Below are positions 53,563 through 62,721 of a stretch of 64,000 bases of DNA, piece by piece. Within the stretch, counting starts at the first letter, position 1; the number at the start of each line of letters is the position of its first letter. The DNA is taken from contig NZ_JRNC01000021.1 in the NCBI RefSeq assembly GCF_000758925.1, positions 1 to 64,000 of the forward strand, in the 5' to 3' direction. The translations under genes were made by a program, and so were the position numbers. The notes under the pieces are model-generated. The model was not told the origin of the DNA, made no database searches, and saw only the letters and a list, made by a program, of their open reading frames with translations. This stretch comes from Prevotella sp. S7-1-8 (GTDB lineage: Bacteria; Bacteroidota; Bacteroidia; Bacteroidales; Bacteroidaceae).

Positions 53563-54399
53563 TCACTCAGAAGCCGTTTCCTCGTCCTTTTTCTTCGCGC
53601 GGCGAGTGGTGCGCTTGCGCTTGGGCTTCTCCGACGCCGCACTCTCGGTCTTCACGCCCGCGAGTTCCGGATCTATCAATATACGTCCGCAATATTCGCA
53701 CACAATAATTTTCTTGTGCATCTTGATGTCAAGTTGGCGCTGTGGCGGTATCTTGTTGAAGCAACCGCCGCACGCGTCGCGCTGCACGTACACCAAGCCC
53801 AACCCATTGCGGGCGCCCTTGCGTATGCGCTTGAAGCTCTCCAGCAACCGAGGCTCTATCCTTGTCTCCAATTTCTTGGCCTCTTCTTTCAGCTTTTCCT
53901 CCTCCTCGCGCGTCTCTTGCATGATCTCTGACAGTTCCTCCCGCTTGTGACCCAAGTCTTCCTGACGTTCGCTTATCACGGCCTGCGTCTTGGCAAGGTC
54001 CTCCTTGCGCTCTTCCACCTTGGCCATGGCCTCCTTGATTTTCTTGTTGCACAGCTCTATCTCGAGCGTCAAGAACTCTATTTCCTTGCAGAGGGTGTCA
54101 TACTCACGGTTGTTTCTCACCTCCTCCAGCTGTCCCTTGTAGCGGTCCACGTTCATTTGCGCCGTCTCTATCTCGTTGCGTTTCTGGGCGATGGCAGAAC
54201 GAAAGTCTTCTATCTCTGCCTCTATTTTGCCTTGGCGCGTGCCAAGGCCTTCAAGCTCGTCCTCAAGATCTTGCACCTCCAAGGGCAACTCTCCGCGCAG
54301 GGCGCGCTTTTCGTCTATAGCCGACAGTGTGGTCTGCAATTGGTAAAGGGTGGACAATTTCTCTTCGACAGACAAGTCTGTAGGGTCTTTTTTTGCCAT
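53563..54399 (-). CDS. Coiled-coil zinc-ribbon protein (CT398-like)
   Basis: The protein has 278 residues from the ATG at 54399. Residues about 10-190 are a long antiparallel coiled coil, rich in Glu, Lys, Arg and Gln. A C4 zinc ribbon follows (CGGCFNKIPP near 210 and CEYCGRIL near 235), then a basic C-terminal tail. The domain order is that of the widely conserved C4-type zinc ribbon family. It probably binds nucleic acid or a protein partner; the function is not established. It is operon-linked with the next gene. Confidence 0.88.
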   Translation of the reverse strand: MAKKDPTDLSVEEKLSTLYQLQTTLSAIDEKRALRGELPLEVQDLEDELEGLGTRQGKIEAEIEDFRSAIAQKRNEIETAQMNVDRYKGQLEEVRNNREYDTLCKEIEFLTLEIELCNKKIKEAMAKVEERKEDLAKTQAVISERQEDLGHKREELSEIMQETREEEEKLKEEAKKLETRIEPRLLESFKRIRKGARNGLGLVYVQRDACGGCFNKIPPQRQLDIKMHKKIIVCEYCGRILIDPELAGVKTESAASEKPKRKRTTRRAKKKDEETASE

Positions 54400-54422
54400 A
54401 ATATAATAAGTGTATTTAAATT

Positions 54423-55244
54423 TTACAAATAAATTATCGGGTTTGTGTTCGTCTTCGCCATGTGGCATGGCACGCCGTGACACGCGTCTTGAACAATGTC
54501 ACGAAACACCTCGTTAGTGTATTGTTCGCTCTGGTAGTGCCCCATCACGGCTATCTGTATTTGCTGCTCGTGACCGAAATAGTCATGATAGCCCATCTCC
54601 CCAGTCACGAAAGCGTCCGCTCCCTCGCCTATGGCCTCACCCAACAGGAAAGAGCCGGCGCCACCACAGATGGCCACCTTCCTTATCTCGCGTCTCAACA
54701 GCTGGTTGGTCATCAGGCATTCCACGTCAAACACCCGCTTTAGCATAGTGACAAAGTCATCGGCCGCCATGGGCTTGGCAAACTCGCCTATCACGCCATC
54801 GCCACCTCTCACCATGACGGGCCTGTCTCCATCGGTATCGCCTGGAACGGCAACCTCTCGCTGCTTCCCAAAGAAGCGCAGGTTCTCAAGCCCCATTTTC
54901 TCCGCGATCTTGCAGTTCACGCCCCCCCACGCACTGTCCATGTTGGTGTGCATGGACACGATGGCCACGTCGTTTTTTATCGCCTTGATTATCGCGCGCT
55001 GCACATAGTCTGCGCCACACACGCAAGACAACTTGCGAAATATAAGCGGATGGTGCGACACTATAAGGTTGCACCCCAAGCGGACAGCCTCATCCACGAT
55101 TTGCTCCGTGACGTCAAGACACAACAAAGCCCCTGACACTTCCGCCTCTGTCAATCCAACCTGCAGGCCGGCATTGTCAAAATCAGCTTGCAGGGGCAGA
55201 GGCGCAAATCGCTCAAGGGCGCTCACCACTTCTTTTATTTTCAC
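54423..55244 (-). CDS. Nif3-like dinuclear metal protein
   Basis: The protein has 274 residues from a GTG at 55244. A promoter box at 55267-55274 lies between that GTG and the longer upstream frame, which rules out the longer start. The motifs are DNAGLQVG (24-31), LIVSHHPLIF with two metal-binding His, SMHTNMDSAWGGVN with a third His, FVTGEMGYHDYF, and a C-terminal MGHYQSEQ His. It is the NIF3/YqfO type of hexameric protein whose enzyme role is debated. Its stop lies 23 bases upstream of the zinc-ribbon gene, so it is the first gene of the operon. Confidence 0.9.
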   Translation of the reverse strand: MKIKEVVSALERFAPLPLQADFDNAGLQVGLTEAEVSGALLCLDVTEQIVDEAVRLGCNLIVSHHPLIFRKLSCVCGADYVQRAIIKAIKNDVAIVSMHTNMDSAWGGVNCKIAEKMGLENLRFFGKQREVAVPGDTDGDRPVMVRGGDGVIGEFAKPMAADDFVTMLKRVFDVECLMTNQLLRREIRKVAICGGAGSFLLGEAIGEGADAFVTGEMGYHDYFGHEQQIQIAVMGHYQSEQYTNEVFRDIVQDACHGVPCHMAKTNTNPIIYL

Positions 55245-55266
55245 GTTTACAATACGTTTTAGGGTA

Positions 55267-55274
55267 CAAAGGTA
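55267..55274 (-). promoter_or_regulatory. Promoter -7 box of the Nif3-like gene (TACCTTTG)
   Basis: Matches TAnnTTTG on the minus strand and gives a leader of about 16 bases to the GTG start. Confidence 0.6.
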
Positions 55275-55566
55275 GCCATTTTCATAGATACTGACAACGA
55301 ACGACTGCCCAGTTTTAGTTAGTTTAACAAATTCGCGCGCTTGGGTGCATTCGTAGCCCACCCTCGCTTCGTACCGCCACATGCCGTCTCATCGTTTTTG
55401 GCCGTTTTGCCTTGCGGCAGTTTTTGCTTAGCCATCATTTTAGAAGTCACATGTGATTGTATGCGCCAAGGTAGCGCGAAAAACTCGCGCGCCCAACAAA
55501 ACGGCCATTAAAAAATGCGTTAACAGAGCCCGACACATCGGTGAAACCATTCGCCGCGCATGGCAT

Positions 55567-55590
55567 TTTGTCAATAATATATCACAAAAA
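55567..55590. repeat. Short dispersed repeat, copy 2
   Basis: Agrees at 22 of 24 positions with 28761-28784. Confidence 0.55.
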
Positions 55591-55879
55591 TCGGTACCTG
55601 CGAACACGCCCTTCCAGATTGTTCGCACGGCACATTTAAGCGATTTTTCATGGTTAACGACAGCGCCGTCCGTTTGCCATAGCCCGTTCAGGCCTAATAG
55701 GCACGCTATTGGATAACAGACGCAACGCGACAAGCGCCAAACGGCATCGCCATTAAAGCCTAAACGCCACGCCATTAGTGTCTTATCACGCCATCATAAC
55801 AAAGCCGTCACGACACGTTCCGCGAGAAAATGGCGCAAGACTCTAATCATCAACCACTTGTCAAACTGTCAAAATACGG

Positions 55880-55919
55880 GCGTATTTGCGGGCGACGCCC
55901 CACTCGCTCGCAAATACGC
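55880..55919. repeat. GCGTATTTGCG hairpin, copy 2
   Basis: GCGTATTTGCG (55880-55890) and CGCAAATACGC (55909-55919) are perfect reverse complements with an 18-nt loop, extendable by one pair on the outside. The arms match 29076-29115. Confidence 0.65.
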
Positions 55920-55966
55920 CAAACACAAAAAGGCTTTTGTATATTTTTTTCCATGCTGATATAAGC

Positions 55967-56221
55967 ATGACCGAAAGAAAACAACCATCTGTGTTTTGTG
56001 GCAAATCTTTAAAACGGTGGGTAAAACGTGCAGGCATTAACAAACACATTAGTTGGTATTGTGGCCGTCATGGTTTTGCCGTGAATATACTAAATAATGG
56101 TGCCAACATCAAAACCGTCGCAAGTTTGTTGGGACATAGCAGATTGAAACACTCCGAGAAGCATACCCGGTCGTTAGACAAGTCGGAGGCAATCAATAGT
56201 TTGCCAGCATTGAAAATTTAA
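55967..56221 (+). pseudogene. Tyrosine recombinase C-terminal remnant
   Basis: Only the C-terminal about 85 residues of a phage-type integrase remain. ISWYCGRHGFAVNILNNGANIKTVASLLGHSRLKHSEKHTR follows the usual box II, with the Arg and the GH of LGHS present. The position of the nucleophilic Tyr holds His (SEKHTR), so it could not work even if longer. No N-terminal half lies upstream. It marks an old mobile element. Confidence 0.8.
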
Positions 56222-56601
56222 AATGAAAAACGAATTGGAAACATTTTTTAATTCATCATATCTATATTTCCACTTTGGTTTACACATAGTTTGAGAAATA
56301 ATAAGTAATTTTATAGCGCAATCAAGTTACATAAGCATGGAACGCAAGAAAAATCAATCGCCTAAAGGTGGTACTTGCCGAAAAAGGCATGACAAATAAA
56401 CAAATGGCAGTATACTTGACACTTTAAGCGAGGTATCAATCCAATGTACAACTCTACAGAAACAATAAAAAGTTCATTTGAGTGATGTGAGAAACTGTCT
56501 AATATCATATCACAAGTCACTAACCAAATGCTCAAAGGATATGGTTATCACAATGTTTCCTGATAAGTTCGAAAAAAAGGAAGACATTATAAAAGAATAA
56601 A
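56222..56601. other. Gene-free stretch between integrase remnant and RhuM gene
   Basis: AT-rich, with no frame or repeat that I can support. Confidence 0.5.
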
Positions 56602-57636
56602 ATGATGGAAGCAAGCAACAACGACAACATGCTCATCTATCAGTCGGAAGATGGGAAAATAAAGATAGATGTTCGATTTGAAAACGAGACGGTGTGGCTG
56701 TCACAGGCACAGATGTGCGTACTTTTTGGACGTGAGCGCAGTGTTATCACCAAGCATATAAACAACATTTTCGAAGAAGGAGAACTTGATGAAAATAGCA
56801 ATGTGCAAATTTTGCACATTGCATATTCCGATAAACCTGTTAAGTTTTATAACCTTGACGTAATCATCTCGGTAGGCTATCGGGTGAAGTCGCGGCAAGG
56901 CACACAGTTCCGCATTTGGGCTACCCAGCGACTGAGAGAATACATCATCAAAGGCTTCGCGCTGAACGATGAGCGATTCAAAACGGGGTCTTCCTACAAT
57001 TATTTCAAGGAACTCTTAGACCGCATTCGTGAGATACGTCTTTCTGAGAAAGTATTTTATCAGCAGATAAAGGATATATACGCAACAAGTATCGACTATA
57101 ATCCATCGGCTGAGATAACATTGGCTTTCTTCAAGGAAGTACAGAACAAACTGCTCTGGGCTGTCAGCGGGAAGACAGCCGCAGAACTCATGTACTATCG
57201 TGCCAATGCCTCATTGCCAATGATGGGACTTACTTCCACGGAAAAAGAAGGAAAAGTTACCAAGAATGATGTCATGATAGGCAAGAACTACCTGAACGAG
57301 AAAGAGATTGGTCAACTAAAACTTATCGTAGAACAGTTCCTTGCCTATGCTGAGGCGCAAGCATTAGCCGAAAAACCAATGTACATGAGCGACTGGGTGC
57401 AGAAACTTCGACTTGTACTCACCATGAACGAGAAGAATATTCTTGAGCATGCCGGCACCATTTCTCACGAAGCGGCAGTTGCCAAAGCTACAAAGGAATA
57501 TATTGCTTACAAAGAACAACAACGGAAAATTGAACATCTTGAAAGTATAAAGCAGCTCGACCAAGACCTGAAGCGTATCGCACCACGAAAGCACAATAAA
57601 AAAGAGAAAGACAACGAAGAGAATAATCAATACTAG
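56602..57636 (+). CDS. RhuM-family protein
   Basis: The protein has 344 residues and fits the virulence-protein RhuM family: IDVRFENETVWLSQAQMCVLFGRERSVITKHI at the start (helix-turn-helix-like), then DVIISVGYRVKSRQGTQFRIWATQRLREYIIKGF, and a C-terminal ADP-ribosylation/DOC-like region with IEQ...EAQALAEKPMYM. It is common on genomic islands and prophages, and the function is not established. It lies beside an integrase remnant, and its base composition is closer to AT-rich islands than to its neighbours. Confidence 0.88.
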   Translation: MMEASNNDNMLIYQSEDGKIKIDVRFENETVWLSQAQMCVLFGRERSVITKHINNIFEEGELDENSNVQILHIAYSDKPVKFYNLDVIISVGYRVKSRQGTQFRIWATQRLREYIIKGFALNDERFKTGSSYNYFKELLDRIREIRLSEKVFYQQIKDIYATSIDYNPSAEITLAFFKEVQNKLLWAVSGKTAAELMYYRANASLPMMGLTSTEKEGKVTKNDVMIGKNYLNEKEIGQLKLIVEQFLAYAEAQALAEKPMYMSDWVQKLRLVLTMNEKNILEHAGTISHEAAVAKATKEYIAYKEQQRKIEHLESIKQLDQDLKRIAPRKHNKKEKDNEENNQY

Positions 57637-57761
57637 TCTCTATGCGCTTAAAGCAGCCTTTAAGTTATCATTATAATTCCCACTATGACTTTAGGGGGTA
57701 GTCACCGCAACTGTGTCAAACTGTTTTCCGTTAGGCCTTAACCTCAATAGACAATAAACAC

Positions 57762-59093
57762 TTAACCTTGATTGGTTGAATCGCTTTTGCCAAACTGGTC
57801 GTCTATTCGCATAAACGCAGCCAAGACATACATCAACGAGCACAGCAACAACGTGAACACGAAAAACTGCCGATAACCAAAAAACTCTTGCAGCGCGCCC
57901 GCCACGATGCCAGGCAGCATCATGGATAGAAACATCAGGGCCGACGCCATGGCGTAATGGCTCGTCTTGTACGCTCCCCTACTGTAATATATAAGGTACA
58001 ACATGTAGGCGGTGAGTCCAAAACCATAACCAAACTGCTCGACAAACACGCATGCGTTGATAATTATCAAGCTCGATGGCAGAACATAACTAAGATACAC
58101 GTATACGATTTCCGGCAACGTGAAAGCCACAACCATAGGCCACAACCATCTTTTCAGACCGTCCCTGCTGGCCAGCCAGCCACCCAAAATGCCGCCAAAA
58201 GCTATGCCGATAATACCTACAGTGCCTTGCACCAAGCCATATTCTTGCGGCGACAATCCCAACCCGCCATTATGTGCGGCATCAATAAGAAAAAGCTCTG
58301 ATACCTTGGACAGAAGCCCCTCTGGCATGCGGAAGAGCATGATGAACATAACGGCGAAAACTACATGGCCCTTAGTGAAAAAGGTTTGAAATGTCTCTAA
58401 AAAGCCACGCCATATCGTTCGTGCGTCGACATATTGATGGGTGACATCTTCTTTGGCATACGGCAAGGCGTAATTATGCCACAGCCACAGCGCCAAAAAT
58501 ATGCCAGCCACACCATAAAACAGCAGGCTCCACGAATAGGATATGCTGTTTCGGAACACCACCTGCAAGTTGCCAGCCAACATGATGAGTATGCCTTGAC
58601 CGAATATTGTCGCAAAACGGTCAAACAGGGTGCGCACACCCATGAACTCCGCCTGCTGGTGGGGATTGAGACCAAGCATGTAGAAACCATCGGCGGCCAC
58701 GCAATGGCTCGCCCCCGCAAAAGCCATAACCCAAAAGAAAAACAGCGTGCCTTGCAGCCACAGTGCCGTGGGGATGGTGAAGGCAACCCCACCGAGCGCC
58801 GCGCCAACAAGCACCTCCATGGCCAATACCCACCAACGCTTGGTCTTAACCAAGTCTATGAATGGACTCCAAATGGGTTTGAGTACCCAGGGCAAATAAA
58901 ACCAAGAGGTGTAGAAAGTGATGGCAGAGTTGCTCAAGCCCATTTGCTTGTAGAAAATTACGGATATGGCCATCACCGCCACGGCTGGCAGGCTGTCGGC
59001 AAAGGAGAGAGACGGTACCCAAAGCCAGGGTTTGCGAGTGAAACTGCCATTGCCTTGGTTATTGGAGGGGGTATGTTGTCGGTTGTCGTACAT
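57762..59093 (-). CDS. ampG: Major-facilitator transporter, AmpG-like muropeptide permease
   Basis: The protein has 443 residues from the ATG at 59093; upstream Met codons overlap the SpoIID gene and are not supported. It has about 12 hydrophobic helices, and the AmpG/MFS pattern FYTSWFYLPWVLKPIWSPFID is seen in the second helix pair. AmpG imports anhydromuropeptides for cell-wall recycling. Its position just downstream of a SpoIID/LytB-type gene on the same strand, with a 44-base gap, supports a cell-wall role. The substrate is inferred. Confidence 0.82.
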   Translation of the reverse strand: MYDNRQHTPSNNQGNGSFTRKPWLWVPSLSFADSLPAVAVMAISVIFYKQMGLSNSAITFYTSWFYLPWVLKPIWSPFIDLVKTKRWWVLAMEVLVGAALGGVAFTIPTALWLQGTLFFFWVMAFAGASHCVAADGFYMLGLNPHQQAEFMGVRTLFDRFATIFGQGILIMLAGNLQVVFRNSISYSWSLLFYGVAGIFLALWLWHNYALPYAKEDVTHQYVDARTIWRGFLETFQTFFTKGHVVFAVMFIMLFRMPEGLLSKVSELFLIDAAHNGGLGLSPQEYGLVQGTVGIIGIAFGGILGGWLASRDGLKRWLWPMVVAFTLPEIVYVYLSYVLPSSLIIINACVFVEQFGYGFGLTAYMLYLIYYSRGAYKTSHYAMASALMFLSMMLPGIVAGALQEFFGYRQFFVFTLLLCSLMYVLAAFMRIDDQFGKSDSTNQG

Positions 59094-59137
59094 CGAACGA
59101 TGGTTTGGGGTGTAACATGTAAAAGGGCTATAGGCTC

Positions 59138-60538
59138 TTATTCGTAGAGCTGTGACACGCTGGCCCCGGGATAGTAGTGAGCCAATATTTGAAGGTACGA
59201 GAACCCTCGCTCCCCCATCATGGCGGCACCTATTTGACACAAGCCCACGCCATGCCCCCAGCCGGCCCCGATAAGTTCAAAGGCTACTGGCGAGCCATTG
59301 AGCGAGCCACGCTTGTCCACCACAAAGGCCGAACTGTAGAGATGGCTCTCGCTCAACGCCCTGCGTATCTCAAGTTCCTTGCCAATGACAATCGATCCGA
59401 GGGTGCCCACTATCCGCAACTTGTAGATACGGCCACTCTTGCCACGCTCCAAAGGCACAAGGTCGACAATTTGCCCCAATCGGGCGCCGAGCTTGCGATC
59501 GACGATATCACTGAGTTGCCGCTGGGTATAGACAACGCGCCAACGATAAAAGTTGGTGGTTTCTTGGTCATAATTGTTGAGAACCTGCGACAAGACACGA
59601 GCGTCGCGCGTGTTGCAATAGGCCGGCGGTGCGTTGCGAATCCACGCATCGGCGTTGGCTTCTACCGTGAGGTCCGGGAACGCGCTGGGCGTGGACGAGT
59701 CTGCGAGAGCTTTGAGATAACCCTTGGGCGTGTTGGCCCAGCAATACTGAAACTCTTCCACCACTCCACCACAACATTTGGAAAAGCGCGCGTCGCATAT
59801 GGACGCACCATCCGTGAGCGCCTGCCCCCGGGTGGCCTCCACGGCTTGGGCCACGTGTGGCGAGGTGGCCTTGGTGATGCCTTGGTATCGCTGACAATGG
59901 TCGTCGGCGCACACGTCGAACAGCTCGTGATCCTCGCGGTCGTACCAACGAACGATCTCTTGGTTGGTCCGCGTCTGTTCGGCAGAGCGCGCTTGGCAAC
60001 GAGTCTTGCCGCGACCGAAAATCTGCGCCAACAGCCACGACCGCGAGATGACGGCGTGAGCCTTGAGCAATTCCAGGCTCGACGTGGCGCTCATCTCGCT
60101 GGAGATGACACTTTGGAGATACCGCTCCACCGGCAAATGATTGATGGCTTGTATCTGCCCATCCGCGCAAACGAGGCGCAAGGCTCCCAAAAACGTTTGC
60201 GTCTCCTTGCGCTCCCAATGAAAATGCAGACCGATAGTGACGTCACGCAACGAAAAACTGGCATCGGGCGAAGTGGGCGAGAACATAAGTTCGGTATAAG
60301 AATGGCCTCTCCAAAAAATGGCATCGCCGACATACTCAGCCATCTCGTCGCCACTTACGACGCGACCATCTACCTCGTATGGCGCATTGAGCGAAAAGAC
60401 TATCTTACGCCCACTGACAATGCCCACAGTGACCTGTGGCTCACCTTTGGGTGTTAACGGGCTGTAAATGACAGCCGTGGGTCGCGATTGTGGTTTGTCT
60501 TGATGATCCATGTGATGTTTCTTGATAATGGCATGCAC
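59138..60538 (-). CDS. SpoIID/LytB-domain protein
   Basis: The protein has 466 residues. The SpoIID signature SSEMSATSSLELLKAHAVISRSWLL (about 148-172) and the C-terminal GWGHGVGLCQIGAAMMGERGFSYLQILAHYYPG are intact; the former carries the catalytic Glu in the family. SpoIID enzymes cleave denuded glycan strands. No N-terminal signal peptide is visible from the ATG at 60538 (nor from 60511), so it may work in the cytoplasm, unlike the secreted family members. It is operon-linked with the AmpG-like gene and driven by a promoter at 60629-60636. Confidence 0.88.
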   Translation of the reverse strand: MHAIIKKHHMDHQDKPQSRPTAVIYSPLTPKGEPQVTVGIVSGRKIVFSLNAPYEVDGRVVSGDEMAEYVGDAIFWRGHSYTELMFSPTSPDASFSLRDVTIGLHFHWERKETQTFLGALRLVCADGQIQAINHLPVERYLQSVISSEMSATSSLELLKAHAVISRSWLLAQIFGRGKTRCQARSAEQTRTNQEIVRWYDREDHELFDVCADDHCQRYQGITKATSPHVAQAVEATRGQALTDGASICDARFSKCCGGVVEEFQYCWANTPKGYLKALADSSTPSAFPDLTVEANADAWIRNAPPAYCNTRDARVLSQVLNNYDQETTNFYRWRVVYTQRQLSDIVDRKLGARLGQIVDLVPLERGKSGRIYKLRIVGTLGSIVIGKELEIRRALSESHLYSSAFVVDKRGSLNGSPVAFELIGAGWGHGVGLCQIGAAMMGERGFSYLQILAHYYPGASVSQLYE

Positions 60539-60628
60539 CGCACCTCAGCAAGGGCACGCAATGACAAAGTGACGCCAAGATGGCAAGCGTGCCGTTACGA
60601 GATGGGACAGGCGTGGCGAAAGTATATG

Positions 60629-60636
60629 CAAAGGTA
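60629..60636 (-). promoter_or_regulatory. Promoter -7 box of the SpoIID-ampG operon (TACCTTTG)
   Basis: Matches TAnnTTTG on the minus strand, about 90 bases before the ATG. Confidence 0.55.
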
Positions 60637-60679
60637 GCGAATTTGGGACACAATCGACATACTTTGTTCAAAAAATTAG

Positions 60680-60687
60680 TATCTTTG
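60680..60687 (+). promoter_or_regulatory. Promoter -7 box of rlmN (TATCTTTG)
   Basis: Exact TAnnTTTG that ends four bases before the ATG, as with the thiD-araC gene. Confidence 0.65.
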
Positions 60688-60691
60688 CAGT

Positions 60692-61777
60692 ATGAATAAA
60701 AAAATTTTACTCGGCATGACCGCAGCCGAGCTTAGAGCCGCAGCAAAATCAATGGGCATGCCAGCTTTTACCGGCGACCAAATAGCTAAATGGCTCTACG
60801 AGCGCCATGTGAGATCCATCGACGACATGACCAATATCTCGAAGGCTAACCGCCTGCGCTTGGCTGAGGAATATGAGGTGGGTTGCGCCGATCCCATGGA
60901 GGCCCAGCGATCCAAAGACGGCACCGTGAAGTACTTGTTTCCGGTCCGCACGGTGGCTTACAAGGCTGGCGAGAACAATACGGCAACGGGACAATCCAAA
61001 TTTGTGGAGACGGTCTATATTCCAGACAACGACCGCGCCACGCTGTGCGTATCGTGCGAGGTGGGATGCAAGATGGATTGCCTTTTCTGCCAAACGGGTA
61101 AGCAGGGGTTCGAGGGGTATCTCCAAGCGTCTGACATCTTGAACCAGATTTACAGCCTGCCCGAGCGCGACACACTGACCAACATAGTATTCATGGGGCA
61201 AGGTGAGCCTATGGACAACCTTGACAACGTGTTGAGAGCCACCGAGATTTTGACAGCCCCATACGCCTACGCATGGAGCCCCAAGCGCATCACGGTGAGC
61301 ACCATCGGGTTGAAAGACAAGTTGAGACGATTCCTTGACGAAAGCGATTGCCATGTGGCCATCAGCTTGCACTCGCCCCTTCACGAGCAAAGAGCGAGTC
61401 TTATGCCCATTGAGAAAAGTTCTCCAGTAGAGGAAATCGTTGAGTTGCTGCGCAATTACGACTTCTCGCACCAGCGCCGCCTGTCATTTGAATATATTGT
61501 TTTTGATGGGGTGAACGACTCCATGAGCCACGCTAAGGAAATCGTCAGATTGCTCAAGGGACTGTTTTGTCGTGTCAATCTCATTAATTTTCACAAGATA
61601 CCAAACGTTGACTTGAGAGGCGTGGACCACAAAAAAATGGAGGTTTTTCGAGATTACCTCACCTCTCACGGGGTGTTCACGACCATACGGGCCAGCAGGG
61701 GGGAGGATATATACGCGGCTTGCGGAATGTTAACCACCTCCATAGAAAAAGGTAGACGCACCCCAAAGCAAGCATGA
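60692..61777 (+). CDS. rlmN: Dual-specificity RNA methyltransferase RlmN
   Basis: It methylates C2 of A2503 in 23S rRNA and A37 of some tRNAs, by radical SAM chemistry. The protein has 361 residues. The radical SAM CxxxCxxC lies at C126, C130 and C133 (CKMDCLFC), the catalytic Cys in IYAACGMLT near the C-terminus, and the GEPMDN motif near 172. The start MNKKILLGMTAAELR fits the family, so 60692 is kept even though it leaves almost no leader. It overlaps the DUF4837 gene by four bases. Confidence 0.96.
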   Translation: MNKKILLGMTAAELRAAAKSMGMPAFTGDQIAKWLYERHVRSIDDMTNISKANRLRLAEEYEVGCADPMEAQRSKDGTVKYLFPVRTVAYKAGENNTATGQSKFVETVYIPDNDRATLCVSCEVGCKMDCLFCQTGKQGFEGYLQASDILNQIYSLPERDTLTNIVFMGQGEPMDNLDNVLRATEILTAPYAYAWSPKRITVSTIGLKDKLRRFLDESDCHVAISLHSPLHEQRASLMPIEKSSPVEEIVELLRNYDFSHQRRLSFEYIVFDGVNDSMSHAKEIVRLLKGLFCRVNLINFHKIPNVDLRGVDHKKMEVFRDYLTSHGVFTTIRASRGEDIYAACGMLTTSIEKGRRTPKQA

Positions 61778-62715
61778 CACGAGGAAACACAGCCATGATA
61801 GTTGTGACGCTATGCGTCGTGGCGGCCGGAGGCTTATCGGTCTCGTGCGACAACAGCCGGGGAAGGTTGCCTAAATCGGGTGGCGCCCCTTACGAGGTTT
61901 TGGTGGTGGGCGACAAGGACAACTTGGTAAAAAAGGCACTCAGCGCAGACATGGAATGCTTGCCACAGCGAGAGCCGGAGTTTGACGTGTCCACTGTGAG
62001 CGCAGACGGATGGGGCGCAACTTTGAAATTGGCCAGGAATATTGTAATTGTGGACATCAACCCCAAGTCGTATGACAAGACAAAAATAAAACTGGCGCAC
62101 AACGTGTACGCCCAACCGCAAATCGTGGCATGCGTGCAATCGCCATCGGTGGACAGCTTGAGAAGGCACTTGCCTGCATACGCATCGACATTGATAAAGA
62201 CACTTGGGAAAGCCGAAACAAAGGCCTCCATAGAGCGACTAAGCAAACACCGAAACACCCAAGCTGAAAAAATGCTGAAAGAATGGTTAGGCGTGGACAT
62301 GTGGATACCACAAGACATGGTATCAAGCAAACGGGGGAAAAACTTTGTTTGGCTCAGCAACAACTCGCCCACGGGCATGCAAAACATCATGATTTACAAA
62401 CACGACGCACCAAGAGGCATCAAAGACTTCGTGGCTATGCGTGACAGTGTGGCACACGTCAACATCAAGGGCGAGACCGACAACATGTCCATGGCCACCG
62501 TGGCAGCCACCGTGGCAGCCTACAAGACCAAGCAAAACGGCCATGACGTGATAGTGTTCAGAGGACTTTGGGAGATGAAAGGCGATGACATGGGCGGTCC
62601 GTTCGTAAGCCACAGTGTGGGCAACGTGACAGCGGAAGCGTTTGTCTTCGCGCCCGGAAAAAAGAAAAGAAACTTGTTGCGACAAATAGAAGCCGCCTTA
62701 TACACTCTAAAATAA
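61774..62715 (+). CDS. DUF4837 lipoprotein
   Basis: The protein has 313 residues with a lipobox ending LSVSC (Cys at 25), and carries the DUF4837 pattern (GLWEMKGDDMGGPFVSHSV near 260-280). Function unknown. It lies between rlmN and pdxA in a conserved Bacteroidetes gene order and overlaps rlmN by four bases. Confidence 0.88.
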   Translation: MTRGNTAMIVVTLCVVAAGGLSVSCDNSRGRLPKSGGAPYEVLVVGDKDNLVKKALSADMECLPQREPEFDVSTVSADGWGATLKLARNIVIVDINPKSYDKTKIKLAHNVYAQPQIVACVQSPSVDSLRRHLPAYASTLIKTLGKAETKASIERLSKHRNTQAEKMLKEWLGVDMWIPQDMVSSKRGKNFVWLSNNSPTGMQNIMIYKHDAPRGIKDFVAMRDSVAHVNIKGETDNMSMATVAATVAAYKTKQNGHDVIVFRGLWEMKGDDMGGPFVSHSVGNVTAEAFVFAPGKKKRNLLRQIEAALYTLK

Positions 62716-62721
62716 AAATAT

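Larger units (their letters stand above)
55275..55966. other. Gene-free region with repeat elements
   Basis: No gene is supported. It contains copies of the elements seen near 28.8-29.1 kb (55567-55590 and 55880-55919), with 313 bases between their starts here and 315 there. Confidence 0.55.
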
